Assembly (NCBI RefSeq): GCF_029210365.1
Contig: NZ_JARGES010000025.1
Location: 39,291 to 103,290 of the forward strand
Direction of reading: 5' to 3'
Source: Mesorhizobium sp. YIM 152430
Lineage (GTDB): Bacteria; Pseudomonadota; Alphaproteobacteria; Rhizobiales; Rhizobiaceae
DNA length: 64,000 nt
Shown here: positions 16,561 to 25,966 of the stretch, piece by piece
Numbering within the stretch: the stretch's first letter is position 1
Layout of the letters: every line of letters starts with the position of its first letter
Position numbers and translations under genes: made by a program
Notes under the pieces: model-generated
Databases searched by the model: none
The model's input: the letters and a program-made list of their open reading frames with translations, nothing else
What the model was told of the DNA's origin: nothing

Positions 16561-17733
16561 TCAGCTCCAGCCGCCGCCCTTGGTGCGATAGAAGATGTGG
16601 AGCCCGATCTTCTTCACCTTGTCCATGGTACGCGCCCAGCGTGGGCTGACATAGGTGGCATGATAATGGGTGGAGGAGCCGACCTCGGGCAAGAAGATCT
16701 TCCCGGCGGTGACCGCCATCGCAACATCGGAGGCGAGCTTGTAGTGCGGCGCACTGGTCACGCGCGGCTTGGTGCCGTCGCAGGCGAAAGAGAACTGGCA
16801 GCGGTTGCGCCAGGTGCGGTTCTGGTAGACGACGCCGCAGATCGTGTTGGGATAGGCCGGGGCACGCACGCGGTTGAGAATGACCTGGGCGACGGCCGCC
16901 TGTCCCTTCACCTCCTCGCCGCGTGCCTCGAAATAGATGCCCTCGGCCAGGCACTTCTGCTCCTTGTCGGAAAAGACATGGGGCGGAAGCGGCATCTTCA
17001 TCCAGGCATGATCGCCCGGTGCCATAGGCGGAATGAAACGGCCATCGGATGGGTCCTCGCCTTTCAAGAGGCTCGCGAATGGCGATGCCGTCGCATAATT
17101 GGGCGCAGCCGGCGCATAGGCGGTGGCGAGGATATCGGCCTTCTCGTTGGTGACCAGCGAGGCGAGCACGATCGGCATGTCGTTCTCGATCGGCCGGTGA
17201 GTGGGATGGAAGGCGAGCGCGATGTCGAGTTCCTTGCCCTCGATCTCCGGCTTGACGAAGGCCATCGCAAACTCAGGCTCGACATCGTGCAGCGAGGAGG
17301 TGCGCTCGAGGATCGAGCCGGCATTGAAGAATTTCGGCGGAGAGACAGGTGCGATCTTCAACAGTCGGCCCTGCTTGCCCGTGCGGTTGACGCGATCCTC
17401 GTCGGGCCGGATGTTCTTTTCGCCATCCTGCGAGCGAAGCGCGACCGTGCCGAGGCCGGGAACCTTGAAGCCCGCACCTGCGATCGCGCCGGTCACGGTC
17501 GCATCGACGAAGGGAAGCTCCGCCTGCTGGATCGAGCCGGCCTGCGCCTGCTCGACCACCGCGCCCCAGCGACCTGACCCGGTTTCAAGACCCGAGACGA
17601 AACTCGTCATGTCCTGGAAAGCGGCGGCGGTGGGAAAGGCCAGCCAGATGCCGATGCCGAAAAGCGCAGGGGTCATCGCAGACCTGCCTTCGAATACGCT
17701 TCTCAAGCGACGCGACAAACGCCTTACCTGCAA
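16561..17733 (-). CDS. Cell wall hydrolase with SleB-type domain
   Basis: A 390-residue protein with an Arg-rich N-terminus, one membrane segment (about residues 21-38, TPALFGIGIWLAFPTAAAF), a roughly 220-residue middle part of unknown fold and a C-terminal SleB hydrolase domain (about 268-390). The domain starts CLAEGIYFEARGEEVKGQ, with the probable catalytic Glu in EARGE, and continues AQVILNRV, CQFSFACDG and THYHATYVSPRWA. SleB-type enzymes cleave the glycan strand of peptidoglycan. The first codon is a TTG (17731-17733) with GGAG eight bases upstream; an ATG at 17674-17676 would shorten the cytoplasmic leader to almost nothing and is also plausible. The 226 bases upstream, towards der, hold no further gene. 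Confidence 0.88.
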   Translation of the reverse strand: MQVRRLSRRLRSVFEGRSAMTPALFGIGIWLAFPTAAAFQDMTSFVSGLETGSGRWGAVVEQAQAGSIQQAELPFVDATVTGAIAGAGFKVPGLGTVALRSQDGEKNIRPDEDRVNRTGKQGRLLKIAPVSPPKFFNAGSILERTSSLHDVEPEFAMAFVKPEIEGKELDIALAFHPTHRPIENDMPIVLASLVTNEKADILATAYAPAAPNYATASPFASLLKGEDPSDGRFIPPMAPGDHAWMKMPLPPHVFSDKEQKCLAEGIYFEARGEEVKGQAAVAQVILNRVRAPAYPNTICGVVYQNRTWRNRCQFSFACDGTKPRVTSAPHYKLASDVAMAVTAGKIFLPEVGSSTHYHATYVSPRWARTMDKVKKIGLHIFYRTKGGGWS

Positions 17734-17959
17734 TGATCCCGCTCCATACGCATCTGAAAGCCAACACCGGCAAAAAATGATCGATTAACCTTTATGGGCG
17801 GTTAATGACGCTGGGACAGCGCCAGTGGCCCGATCATGTCCCGGTGATGACCGACGGTCGCCCGTCCCCTCAAATCACTCAAGAGACGGCGTTTCGCCAA
17901 GGAGTAAGGCGTGAATGTGACTTAGCGGCAATTGAACGGCCGAATGGCCGACATATCCG

Positions 17960-19393
17960 TCATGTTCTCTTTCTGGCCCGACCGGCGAACGGATTTTCCG
18001 ACGCGCGCAGCATCATGCGGATCGGCACGCCCGGCATCTCGAAGTCCTTGCGAAGCTCGTTCGTCAGATAACGGATATAGCTTTGCGGCACGGCCTCAGG
18101 GCGCGTGCAGGAGAGCACGAATCCGGGCGGGCGAGTCTTGATCTGGGTGATGTACTTGATCTTCAACCGCCGACCGGCGACGGCCGGCGGCGGATGATGC
18201 GCCGTGACGCCTTCCAGCCATCGATTGAGACGACCGGTCGAAATGCGCGTGTTCCAGACACGATGCGTCGTTTCGATCGCCTGCATCAGCTTGTCGAGAC
18301 CGCGCTCGGTTTCGGCCGAGATGGTGACGGCCTGAAGCCCGCGCACCTGCGGCAGGAGCCGCGTCGTCTTCTCACGCAATTCCGCCAGAAGTTCCTGACG
18401 ATTTTCGATGAGATCCCATTTGTTGAAGGCCAGCACCGGCGCCCTGCCCTCGCGAATGATCAGGTCCGCTATGGTCAGATCCTGCTTTTCGAACGGGATC
18501 GTCGCATCGAAGACGATGACGACGACCTCGGCGAAGCGGATGGCGCGCAGACCATCGGCGACCGACAGTTTCTCCAGCTTTTCCTGCACACGCGACTTGC
18601 GGCGCATTCCCGCGGTGTCGAACAATTTGATCTTGCGGCCGTTCCAGTCCCAATCGACCGAGATCGAATCGCGCGTGATGCCCGCCTCCGGGCCGGTCAG
18701 GAGACGCTCCTCGCCGACGAGTGCATTGATCAGGGTCGACTTGCCGGCATTCGGACGCCCGACGACGGCGATACGCAGCGGCTTCGTCGCGTCATAGGCG
18801 GGAATCGCCTCCTCGTCCTCGTCGGAGACGTCTTCGCCGATCAAGGGCTGATCGGCGACTCTGTCGTCCTCGTCTTCCTCGCCCCCGAAGGCCCTTTCCT
18901 CGCCAATCGCGGCGACGATGGCGTCGCGCAGGTCGACCATGCCCTCGCCGTGTTCGGCCGAAATGCCGACCGGTTCGCCGAGGCCGAGTTCCCAGGCCTC
19001 GAGGAATCCGCCCTGGGCGCCGCGCGCTTCCGCCTTGTTGGCGGCGAGGACGACCGGCTTGCCGAAGCGGCGGACGATGTCGGCGAAGGCGCGATCGTCC
19101 GGCATCAGGCCGGTCTTGGCGTCGACGACGAAGCAGACGACATCCGCCTCGTCGATGGCAATCTCCGTCTGCTGGCGCATACGTCCGGCAAGGCTTGCCG
19201 CCTCTGCGGTCTCGAGGCCCGCCGTGTCGATCACCTCGAATTCGAGATCGTAGAGCCTGGCCGTATGGGCACGGCGGTCGCGCGTCACGCCGGGCGTATC
19301 GTCGACGAGCGCGAGCTTGCGGCCGGCCAGCCGGTTGAACAGCGTCGACTTGCCGACATTCGGGCGGCCGATGATGGCGAGTTTGAAGCTCAC
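17960..19393 (-). CDS. der: Ribosome biogenesis GTPase Der (EngA)
   Basis: A 477-residue tandem GTPase needed for maturation of the 50S ribosomal subunit. The first G domain has GRPNVGKS (residues 9-16) and DTAGLE; the second has GRPNAGKS (about 212) and [10 protein letters not shown]; the C-terminal KH-like domain contains [20 protein letters not shown]. The two G domains are joined by a strongly acidic linker (EDEDDRVAD and VSDEDEEA). The start is GTG 19391-19393, overlapping the TGA of the upstream gene by four bases, so the pair is translationally coupled. Confidence 0.97.
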   Translation of the reverse strand: MSFKLAIIGRPNVGKSTLFNRLAGRKLALVDDTPGVTRDRRAHTARLYDLEFEVIDTAGLETAEAASLAGRMRQQTEIAIDEADVVCFVVDAKTGLMPDDRAFADIVRRFGKPVVLAANKAEARGAQGGFLEAWELGLGEPVGISAEHGEGMVDLRDAIVAAIGEERAFGGEEDEDDRVADQPLIGEDVSDEDEEAIPAYDATKPLRIAVVGRPNAGKSTLINALVGEERLLTGPEAGITRDSISVDWDWNGRKIKLFDTAGMRRKSRVQEKLEKLSVADGLRAIRFAEVVVIVFDATIPFEKQDLTIADLIIREGRAPVLAFNKWDLIENRQELLAELREKTTRLLPQVRGLQAVTISAETERGLDKLMQAIETTHRVWNTRISTGRLNRWLEGVTAHHPPPAVAGRRLKIKYITQIKTRPPGFVLSCTRPEAVPQSYIRYLTNELRKDFEMPGVPIRMMLRASENPFAGRARKRT

Positions 19394-20055
19394 GAAGGTT
19401 CCTGTGTGCCGCGGATGAGTTCGACCATCATCTGCGCGCGCTGGCGCATATTGGCGGAAACGCGCTCGTCGCCGACGATCAGATCGAAGAGTCGCAAAGC
19501 CTCGTCCGACTGACCGTCCTTCCAGGCGGCGAGCGCAAGCGCCTCGCGGGCGGAGTGACGCATCGCATTGTCGTCCGACGTCATCGCCTCGAGGCGGGCG
19601 GCGACGTCGTCATAGGAACCATGATCGACCAGAAGATATCCGGCGCGCAACCGCGCCGTGTCGCGGATCGCCTGCGGAATGGCGTTGTCGCTGGCGACGG
19701 CATCGAAAGACGCGATGGCGGCTGCATGATCGCCGGCGTCGGCCTGGACGGTGGCGGTGCGGAAGCGGGCCAGCACCGGATAGGCGCCGAAGCCGTCTTC
19801 CTGAAGCGCGGAAAGTTCGGCGAGAGCCTGTTCGCTCTGCCCCTCATTGGCCAGCGTCAACGCCTGCGAGAAGCGGTCACCGGAGGCATTGGCCTGGCGT
19901 GTCGTCCACCAGTCCCACGCGACATAGAGCATCGTGGCGGCCACGACGACCGCGGCGACACCGAGCGCTGCGAGACCGTAGCGATCCCAGATCTGACGCG
20001 CGCGATCCTGTCGAAGCTCCTCATTGACCTCGCGGATGAAACTGTCGTCGGACAT
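19390..20055 (-). CDS. YfgM-like TPR membrane protein
   Basis: A 221-residue protein: cytoplasmic leader ([20 protein letters not shown]), one membrane helix (about residues 28-48, [21 protein letters not shown]) and a periplasmic tetratricopeptide-like domain. The leader and layout match YfgM, an ancillary subunit of the SecYEG translocon and periplasmic chaperone network in enterobacteria. In E. coli yfgM, bamB and der are consecutive; here the bamB gene is absent and this gene overlaps der directly. ATG 20053-20055 is chosen as the start of the conserved leader. Confidence 0.85.
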   Translation of the reverse strand: MSDDSFIREVNEELRQDRARQIWDRYGLAALGVAAVVVAATMLYVAWDWWTTRQANASGDRFSQALTLANEGQSEQALAELSALQEDGFGAYPVLARFRTATVQADAGDHAAAIASFDAVASDNAIPQAIRDTARLRAGYLLVDHGSYDDVAARLEAMTSDDNAMRHSAREALALAAWKDGQSDEALRLFDLIVGDERVSANMRQRAQMMVELIRGTQEPS

Positions 20056-20174
20056 CAGGCACAACCATCGTTCGGGGATCAGGGCGCGCCAGGCGCCCGC
20101 ATTGGCGAGCGTTTTAGCCGAAATTCGCCGTCATGGAAGGGTAAATCCCCGCGCGGCGCGGCGGGGCGGCAAAA

Positions 20175-20744
20175 TCACGCGATGACAGGCACGCCGATCA
20201 GCCATTCGTGGAGAACGAAGGCGAAGAGCACATAGGCGACAAGGCCGACGACGATCGCTGCCACATCCCATTTGACCGGCCCCGGCGTCGGCCCGTCATC
20301 ACCCCGTCGGTTGACCGAAATGCGGTCGAGCACCGCCCATGCGAGGAAAGTGCCAAACAGCAGCAACGCCGCCAGATCGCCATTGGCGAGAAGATGGCCG
20401 AGCGCCCAGACTTTCACGGCAACCAGCATCGGATGCTTCAATGCCGCCTTGATCCGGCCTGCTGGCAATTGGGACGCCGCCAGCGCGATGAATGCGAAGA
20501 CCATCAGGAGAAGATTGAGATGGCGCGTCCAGACCGACGGTTCGTAGAGGATTGGCGCCGTCTGCCGCGCGAGACCATAGCCCCAGACGATCAGCACGAG
20601 GCCGGCAAGGGCGACAATCGAATAGAGCCCCCTCCATGCTCCCCGGCCACGCGCGGCGATCTGCGCATCGCGCAGCTCCGGCGCGATGATCCTTACCGAG
20701 TGAATACCGAGAAAGAGGATGAGTCCGAAAATGAGAATCAGCAT
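20175..20744 (-). CDS. NnrU family membrane protein
   Basis: A 189-residue protein with five or six membrane helices beginning MLILIFGLILFLGIHSVRII. The early GIHSVRI and PELRD motifs and the later KHPMLVAVKVWALGHLLANGD block define the NnrU family, which is related to the NnrS/isoprenylcysteine methyltransferase-like membrane proteins and was first linked to nitrite/nitric oxide reduction. No denitrification genes lie nearby, so that role is unsupported here. Divergent or co-directional regulation cannot be judged; the upstream MFS gene is 51 bases away on the same strand. Confidence 0.85.
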   Translation of the reverse strand: MLILIFGLILFLGIHSVRIIAPELRDAQIAARGRGAWRGLYSIVALAGLVLIVWGYGLARQTAPILYEPSVWTRHLNLLLMVFAFIALAASQLPAGRIKAALKHPMLVAVKVWALGHLLANGDLAALLLFGTFLAWAVLDRISVNRRGDDGPTPGPVKWDVAAIVVGLVAYVLFAFVLHEWLIGVPVIA

Positions 20745-20795
20745 TGCACGCCCCTTTGCTGACCATTCTAATATGTCGACTGCGCCAGCGACAGG

Positions 20796-21965
20796 TCAGG
20801 AACGCGTCGCCGTCTTCGATGACAGGGCCAGCCAGGCGGAGATGGCCAAAGCCAGCGCGGCAAGGACGGACGGCCAGAAAAAGCCGCCGGTCCAATCCGC
20901 GACGATGCCGGCCACGACCGGGCCGACGATCTGGCCGAGACCGAAGGCGGCGGTCATGACCGAAAGCACCTTGCGCGGCGACGGGCCGGCAAGGTTTCGG
21001 CCGATCTGGATGCCGAGCGCCGTAATGGCGACGAAAGTGTTGCCGAGCAGGATACCGCCGAGGAGCGGGCCGGTCATGCCGCCAAGCGCGACGCTCGCCA
21101 TGACGCCGGCAGCCTCGACGCCGCATCCGACCGCGAAGACCGGCCGCAAACCCCACCGCCGCGCGGCCAGCGCCCACAGGTATACCGACGGGATGACGGC
21201 AAGGCCGGTGACGAGCCAAACCAAGGCTTCGAGCACCGCGCCGCTTTCGTTGCCACGGACGATGGCGATGAGAAAGGTGGCCGTCACGACATAGCCGAAG
21301 CCGAAAATGCCATAGGCCCAGACGATCCGTTTCAGCGCGGGCGAGAAGACGAGCGCCGGCTCCTTGACGTCCGAACCGCCCTGCCCGCCTGCGCGCGGCA
21401 GGAGCAGCCAGATCACGACCAAGGCCGCCAGCGACAGGGCGGCCGCGCCGACCCAGTTCGCCCGCCAGCCGAATTGACCGAAGGCGAGCAGCGCGACCAT
21501 CGACGACGACAGGGCGATGCCGACGCCGACGCCACCGAAATGCATCCAGTGCAGATCGCCACGATCGAGCCTGCCAAGCCCGGCAAAGACGATGCTCGAC
21601 AGGAAGACCATGACGAAGGCGCTGGCAACGCCGGCTGCAAAGCGGATCGCGAGGAACGCGGCCAGATCGTCGGTCAGCGCCATGGCGAGACAAAGCGCGG
21701 TGCTGAGCGCGAGGCTTGCCAGCGACAGCGCCCGCTCCCAGCCATGCGCCCAGCCGCCGCCGGCGATCAGCGCGCCGACGAGATAGCCGGTGTAGTTGGA
21801 CGCGGCAATGAAGCCCGCTTCGGACGTGGTCTGGCCGAGGGCGGCCATCATACCCGGCAGGATCGGCGTATAGACGAAGCGGCCGACGCCCATGGCAACG
21901 GCCATGGAGAGCATACCGGCAACAGCCAATCTGAACGGAGAAACGGAGAGGGCGGGTGCGTGCAT
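20796..21965 (-). CDS. YbfB/YjiJ family MFS transporter
   Basis: A 389-residue protein with about 12 membrane helices. The N-terminus (GMLSMAVAMGVGRFVYTPIL PG) carries the GxGRFxYTPxLP motif typical of the YbfB/YjiJ branch of the major facilitator superfamily. Substrates of this branch are mostly unknown; some members are associated with sugar-phosphate or small organic acid transport. It precedes the NnrU gene by 51 bases on the same strand and is separated from the arsC-like gene by a terminator. Confidence 0.87.
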   Translation of the reverse strand: MHAPALSVSPFRLAVAGMLSMAVAMGVGRFVYTPILPGMMAALGQTTSEAGFIAASNYTGYLVGALIAGGGWAHGWERALSLASLALSTALCLAMALTDDLAAFLAIRFAAGVASAFVMVFLSSIVFAGLGRLDRGDLHWMHFGGVGVGIALSSSMVALLAFGQFGWRANWVGAAALSLAALVVIWLLLPRAGGQGGSDVKEPALVFSPALKRIVWAYGIFGFGYVVTATFLIAIVRGNESGAVLEALVWLVTGLAVIPSVYLWALAARRWGLRPVFAVGCGVEAAGVMASVALGGMTGPLLGGILLGNTFVAITALGIQIGRNLAGPSPRKVLSVMTAAFGLGQIVGPVVAGIVADWTGGFFWPSVLAALALAISAWLALSSKTATRS

Positions 21966-22005
21966 TCTGCGACGAGATTAACGAGAGGCGATCGCGGTGC
22001 AATGC

Positions 22006-22035
22006 AAAAACTTCGCGCAAGCCGGCTTTGGCGCG
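22006..22035 (-). terminator. Probable intrinsic terminator after the ArsC-like gene
   Basis: On the minus strand an interrupted stem (CGCG-C-CAA pairing with TTG-CGCG, seven-base loop) is followed two bases later by five U residues. It begins about 11 bases after the stop codon of the ArsC-family gene and would end the guaA-arsC-like transcript before the MFS gene. Confidence 0.6.
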
Positions 22036-22045
22036 CGCAGTTCGT

Positions 22046-22396
22046 TCAGCGCCCGAAAAGCTGGGCGTAAAGATTGGGCTTGAAGCCGATCTCGATCGTC
22101 TCGCCGGTATCGAGCACCGGACGCTTGATCATGGTCGGTTCGCCGGCCATCAGGGCAATCGCCTTGTCTTCGTCGAGATCGTCGCGCGTTTCGGCTGGCA
22201 GCGCCCGAAAGGTGCGACTCGCCTTGTTCAAGACCTTCTCCCAGCCGGCGGCTTCGCACCAGCGGGAAATGTCGTCCTTACCGATGCCGCCGACGCGGTA
22301 GTCATGAAAGGCATAGGCGACGCCATTGGCGTCGAGCCAGGCGAACGCCTTCTTCATCGTGTCGCAATTGCGGATGCCGTAGATCGCGACGGTCAA
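22046..22396 (-). CDS. ArsC/Spx-family reductase (YffB-like)
   Basis: A 116-residue thioredoxin-fold protein of the arsenate reductase family. It has a single active-site cysteine, Cys11, in YGIRNCDTMKKAF and the later IKRPVLD motif that closes the ArsC/Spx fold. The CDTMKKA signature is that of the YffB group, which binds glutathione but has no confirmed arsenate activity. The start is a TTG (22394-22396), four bases after the guaA stop, with GGGA inside the guaA terminus serving as ribosome-binding site; no upstream ATG or GTG exists. It is therefore coupled to guaA. Confidence 0.85.
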   Translation of the reverse strand: MTVAIYGIRNCDTMKKAFAWLDANGVAYAFHDYRVGGIGKDDISRWCEAAGWEKVLNKASRTFRALPAETRDDLDEDKAIALMAGEPTMIKRPVLDTGETIEIGFKPNLYAQLFGR

Positions 22397-22400
22397 CGAC

Positions 22401-23963
22401 TCATTCCCACTCGATCGTGCCGGGGGGCTTGGAGGTGACGTCGTAGACGACGCGGTTGACGCCCTTGACCTCGTTGATGATGCGGGTGGCGGCGCGGCCG
22501 AGGAATTCCATGTCGTAATGGTAGAAGTCGGCCGTCATACCGTCGACCGAGGTGACGGCTCGCAGGGCGCAGACGAATTCATAGGTGCGCCCGTCACCCA
22601 TCACGCCGACCGTCTGGACGGGAAGCAGCACGGCGAAGGCCTGCCAGATGGCGTCGTAGAGGCCGGCCTTGCGAATCTCGTCGAGATAGATTGCGTCGGC
22701 CTCGCGCAGGATTTCGAGCTTCTCGCGGGTGATGCCGCCGGGGCAGCGGATCGCAAGGCCAGGCCCGGGGAACGGATGGCGGCCGATGAAGTGCTCTGGC
22801 AGGCCGAGTTCCTTGCCGAGGACGCGCACTTCGTCCTTGAAGAGCTCGCGCAGCGGCTCGACGAGCTTCATGTTCATGCGCTCGGGCAGGCCGCCTACAT
22901 TGTGGTGCGACTTGATCGTGACCGACGGGCCGCCGGTGAAGGAAACGCTTTCGATGACGTCGGGATAGAGCGTGCCCTGCGCCAGAAAGTCCGCGCCGCC
23001 CAACTTCTTCGCCTCTTCCTCGAAGACCTCGATGAAGAGACGGCCGATGGTCTTGCGCTTCTTCTCCGGATCGCTTTCGCCTTCGAGCGCACCGATGAAG
23101 CGGTCCTGCGCATTCACGAGTATCAGCGGCAGATTGTAGTGCTCGCGGAACATGGCGACGACGTCGGCCGCCTCGTTCTTTCGCATCAGGCCGTGGTCGA
23201 CGAGGATGCAGGTCAACTGGTCACCGACCGCCTCGTGGATCAGCAGCGCGGCGACGGAGGAATCGACGCCGCCAGAGAGTGCGCAGATGACCTTTCCGTC
23301 GCCGACCTGATCGCGGATCGCCTGCACGGCCTGCTCGCGGTAGGCGGCCATCGTCCAGTCGCCGGCAAGACCCGCGATCTTGTGGACGAAATTCGACAGG
23401 AGCTTCGCACCGTCCGGTGTGTGGACGACTTCTGGGTGGAACTGGACGGCATAGAATTTGCGCTTCTCGTCGGCGATTGCCGCGAAGGGGGCGCCGGTCG
23501 AGGTGCCGACGACGCGAAAGCCTTCGGGAATGGCGGTGACGCGGTCGCCATGGCTCATCCAGACCTGATGGCGAGTTCCCTTGGCCCAGACGCCGGTGAA
23601 GAGCGCGCATTCGTCCTCGATGTCGAGGAAGGCGCGGCCGAATTCGCGGTGATGCCCGCCCTCGACCCTGCCGCCGAGCTGTGCGCACATGGTCTGCTCG
23701 CCATAGCAGATCCCGAGGACCGGGATGCCTGCCTCGAACACGATTTGTGGCGCGCGTGGGCTGCCCATTTCCGTCGTCGAGGCGGGGCCGCCCGACAGGA
23801 TGACGGTCTTGGGGCCGATACGGCGGAAGGCTTCTTCGGCGAGCTGGAAGGGAACGATCTCGGAATAGACGCCCGCTTCGCGCACGCGGCGCGCGATGAG
23901 CTGCGTGACCTGGGAGCCGAAATCGATGATGAGGACGGTGTCTGGATGGGCTTCGTTCGTCAT
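22401..23963 (-). CDS. guaA: GMP synthase (glutamine-hydrolysing)
   Basis: A 520-residue enzyme converting XMP to GMP with glutamine and ATP, the last step of de novo guanine nucleotide synthesis. The class I glutamine amidotransferase domain carries the nucleophile Cys86 in [10 protein letters not shown] and the HPE of [12 protein letters not shown]; the ATP pyrophosphatase domain has the PP-loop ALSGGVDSS (about residue 229); the C-terminus [17 protein letters not shown] is the dimerisation/XMP-binding domain. ATG 23961-23963. guaB, which makes its substrate XMP, lies about 7 kb upstream on the same strand. Confidence 0.98.
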   Translation of the reverse strand: MTNEAHPDTVLIIDFGSQVTQLIARRVREAGVYSEIVPFQLAEEAFRRIGPKTVILSGGPASTTEMGSPRAPQIVFEAGIPVLGICYGEQTMCAQLGGRVEGGHHREFGRAFLDIEDECALFTGVWAKGTRHQVWMSHGDRVTAIPEGFRVVGTSTGAPFAAIADEKRKFYAVQFHPEVVHTPDGAKLLSNFVHKIAGLAGDWTMAAYREQAVQAIRDQVGDGKVICALSGGVDSSVAALLIHEAVGDQLTCILVDHGLMRKNEAADVVAMFREHYNLPLILVNAQDRFIGALEGESDPEKKRKTIGRLFIEVFEEEAKKLGGADFLAQGTLYPDVIESVSFTGGPSVTIKSHHNVGGLPERMNMKLVEPLRELFKDEVRVLGKELGLPEHFIGRHPFPGPGLAIRCPGGITREKLEILREADAIYLDEIRKAGLYDAIWQAFAVLLPVQTVGVMGDGRTYEFVCALRAVTSVDGMTADFYHYDMEFLGRAATRIINEVKGVNRVVYDVTSKPPGTIEWE

Positions 23964-24015
23964 GACGGGCCTTTAGAGAAAAGCGACTGCGAGCGCAATG
24001 GGCGCGGCCGCCCGA

Positions 24016-24474
24016 TCACCCGCGAATGCCGGCGCGGCCGGAGACGACCATGATCGTCGCCGTCATGGTTGCGACGAGCTTGGGATTGCGGTCGCCATCG
24101 ATCGCATAGGCCTGACCGTCGGCGACGATGATGGTGCGGCCCGGCTTGGTGACGGAGCCGCGGAAAAGGAAGCGGTCACCCTTGCCAGGCGAAAGGAGAT
24201 TGACCTTGAACTCGATCGTCAGCACGGCGGCGTCGGCCGGCATCAGCGAATAGGCCGCGTAGCCGCAGGCAGAATCGAGCGCGGTGGAAATCATGCCGGC
24301 ATGGAGATAGCCGTGCTGCTGGGTCAACGATGTCTGATAACCCATTTCGATCTCGACGATACCTGGCGTTACGCTGGTCAGGGAAGCGCCGATCGTGCGC
24401 ATCACCTCCTGGCGCGCGAAGCTCTCGCGTACGCGTTCCTCGAAATCGCCATCCGGCTTCAAGAGATCGGTCAT
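24016..24474 (-). CDS. PaaI family hotdog-fold thioesterase
   Basis: A 152-residue hotdog-fold protein with the PaaI signature: QQHGYLHAGMISTALDSACG, where the HG and the acidic Asp in LDSACG form the acyl-CoA site, and GKGDRFLFRGSVTKPGRTI in the second half. PaaI enzymes hydrolyse aryl- or short acyl-CoA thioesters. No pathway genes adjoin it; the CoA ligases of this window lie 28 kb away. ATG 24472-24474. The gap to guaA (52 bases) and to the divergent GFA gene (119 bases) contain nothing recognised. Confidence 0.88.
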   Translation of the reverse strand: MTDLLKPDGDFEERVRESFARQEVMRTIGASLTSVTPGIVEIEMGYQTSLTQQHGYLHAGMISTALDSACGYAAYSLMPADAAVLTIEFKVNLLSPGKGDRFLFRGSVTKPGRTIIVADGQAYAIDGDRNPKLVATMTATIMVVSGRAGIRG

Positions 24475-24593
24475 GGGTCACCTTCATGCTGTGATGCGCT
24501 TATTGCAGAGCAGCATGACGGTGGCAATCGGGCTTCCGCAAGGCTTCTACGCCTGTATCATGCCAGCCGTTCGAATGACGGGAGGGCTGAGCC

Positions 24594-24986
24594 ATGGACG
24601 GGGTTACCGGAGGCTGCGTGTGCGGCAAGCTGAGGATCGTTGCAACGGCGCGGCCATACCGGGTCGGTCTTTGCCACTGCCTGACATGCCGCAAGCATCA
24701 CGGGGCATTGTTCCATGCATCGGCGATCTTTCCAGCCGATGCCGTAACGGTCGAGGGCGAGGCGCGCGGCTACAATGGCCGGTTCTTCTGTGCCGATTGC
24801 GGTTCGCCCGTCTTCGGTCGCAGCGGCGACGAGACCGAAGTGAACCTTGGGGCGCTGGATGCGCCCGACCGGTTCATGCCGACTTATGAGTTGTGGACCG
24901 TGCGTCGGGAATCGTGGTTGCCGCCCTTTCCCCTCAAGCATCGCTACCAGCACGATCGGAAAGGCGAAGGCCGAGCGGAGGACTAG
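24594..24986 (+). CDS. GFA family zinc-binding protein
   Basis: A 130-residue protein of the glutathione-dependent formaldehyde-activating (GFA) family. The zinc ligand pattern is visible: GGCVCGKLR (CxC), GLCHCLTCRKHHG (CxC-x2-C) and FFCADCGSP (CxxC). Family members bind two zinc ions; only a few have been shown to act on the formaldehyde-glutathione adduct, so the substrate is open. It is divergent from the thioesterase gene and its stop codon shares a CTAG tetranucleotide with that of the convergent cupin gene. Confidence 0.85.
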   Translation: MDGVTGGCVCGKLRIVATARPYRVGLCHCLTCRKHHGALFHASAIFPADAVTVEGEARGYNGRFFCADCGSPVFGRSGDETEVNLGALDAPDRFMPTYELWTVRRESWLPPFPLKHRYQHDRKGEGRAED

Positions 24987-25333
24987 TCCTGCAAATTTGC
25001 CTTGAATTCCTGTATGACACAGCCGTTGGAATGGATGCAGGTGGCCTTCAGGCGGACATCGCCGATGCTCTTGAAGCCATGCCAGATACACGCTTCGACC
25101 AGCACAAGGTCGCCGGGTCCTGCGATGTGTTCGTCGTCACCGACCACGAAACGCGCTGCCCCTTCATGGATGACCCACATCTCCGGATAGGGGTGGCGGT
25201 GAAGCCCAGGCCCCTCTCCTTTCGCGGTGTCGATGAGGAAGAGCGAGACCGGCGCGCCGTGCTCGCCGCCTTCGAAGAGGACTGTACCCCCGGGTGACGG
25301 TTTCTGGTCGGAACGGCTCAGGATCATGGGCAT
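24983..25333 (-). CDS. Small cupin-domain protein
   Basis: A 116-residue single-cupin protein. The first cupin motif is GPGLHRHPYPEMWVIHEGAA (His-x-His with a later Glu, metal ligands) and the second is GPGDLVLVEACIWHGFKSIG with the third His. Such small cupins may be isomerases, dioxygenases or sensor proteins; nothing decides here. ATG 25331-25333 is chosen for the GAGG six bases upstream; an in-frame ATG six bases later is too close to differ in function. It overlaps the convergent GFA gene by four bases. Confidence 0.82.
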   Translation of the reverse strand: MPMILSRSDQKPSPGGTVLFEGGEHGAPVSLFLIDTAKGEGPGLHRHPYPEMWVIHEGAARFVVGDDEHIAGPGDLVLVEACIWHGFKSIGDVRLKATCIHSNGCVIQEFKANLQD

Positions 25334-25385
25334 CGCAGACCTCTTGCGTGATGGCGCCAAGGAATGGCGCGCGGGCACGCAAACG

Positions 25386-25838
25386 TCAATTCAGCAGCCA
25401 GATCGAGCCGTTGAGGAGAGTCGCGAAGGCGACCCATGCGGCATAGGGCAGGAAGAGGACGGCGGACGTCCGGTCGCGATGCCAGTTGATGCGGACGAAG
25501 GCGAGGATCGAGGCCAGCAGCACGACGATGATGAGGAACGCAAGGCCAATCTGGTTGAGGGTGAAGAAGACCGGCGACCAGAGGAAGTTGAGGCCGAGTT
25601 GCAGCCACCAGACGGACATCGCGCCGCCGGTGCGCTCCGCGTTCCAGACCCGCCAGCCGGCGACGGCGATCAGGACGTAGAGGATCGTCCAGACCGGCCC
25701 GAAGATCCAATTCGGCGGGTTGAAGGGAGGCTTGGCGAGCGCCTGATACCATTCGCCGGGAACATTGTTGATGCCGATCAGCGAGCCGCCGCCGACGACG
25801 AGGATGACGAAGAGGGCAAGAGTAAGGAAACGGGTCAT
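25386..25838 (-). CDS. tspO: TspO/MBR family protein
   Basis: A 150-residue protein with five membrane helices. The TspO hallmarks are present: NNVPGEWYQALAKPPFNPPNW after helix 1 (Trp-Tyr-x3-x-KPxxxPP) and WWLQLGLNFLWSPVFF in helix 3. In alphaproteobacteria TspO is an outer-membrane or envelope tryptophan-rich sensor that binds porphyrins and tunes tetrapyrrole metabolism in response to oxygen or stress. ATG 25836-25838 gives the family length; the open frame upstream has no similarity. The 128 bases to rsmB hold nothing recognised. Confidence 0.92.
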   Translation of the reverse strand: MTRFLTLALFVILVVGGGSLIGINNVPGEWYQALAKPPFNPPNWIFGPVWTILYVLIAVAGWRVWNAERTGGAMSVWWLQLGLNFLWSPVFFTLNQIGLAFLIIVVLLASILAFVRINWHRDRTSAVLFLPYAAWVAFATLLNGSIWLLN

Positions 25839-25966
25839 GGGGCGCTCCGGCGGTGATTGCCGAGCATCTGGCGCTTTCGACGGAAAGGTCAATCGATGCG
25901 GGAGCCGCTGTAAGCGGTTGAGAAGGGGGCGGGTCGCGGAATGGCAACTTTGTTTCAGGTCTGCCT

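Noticed and set aside
20175..20744. Denitrification locus suggested by NnrU
   Set aside because: No nitrite or nitric oxide reductase, NnrR or NnrS genes occur near it; NnrU-family proteins are widespread outside denitrifiers.
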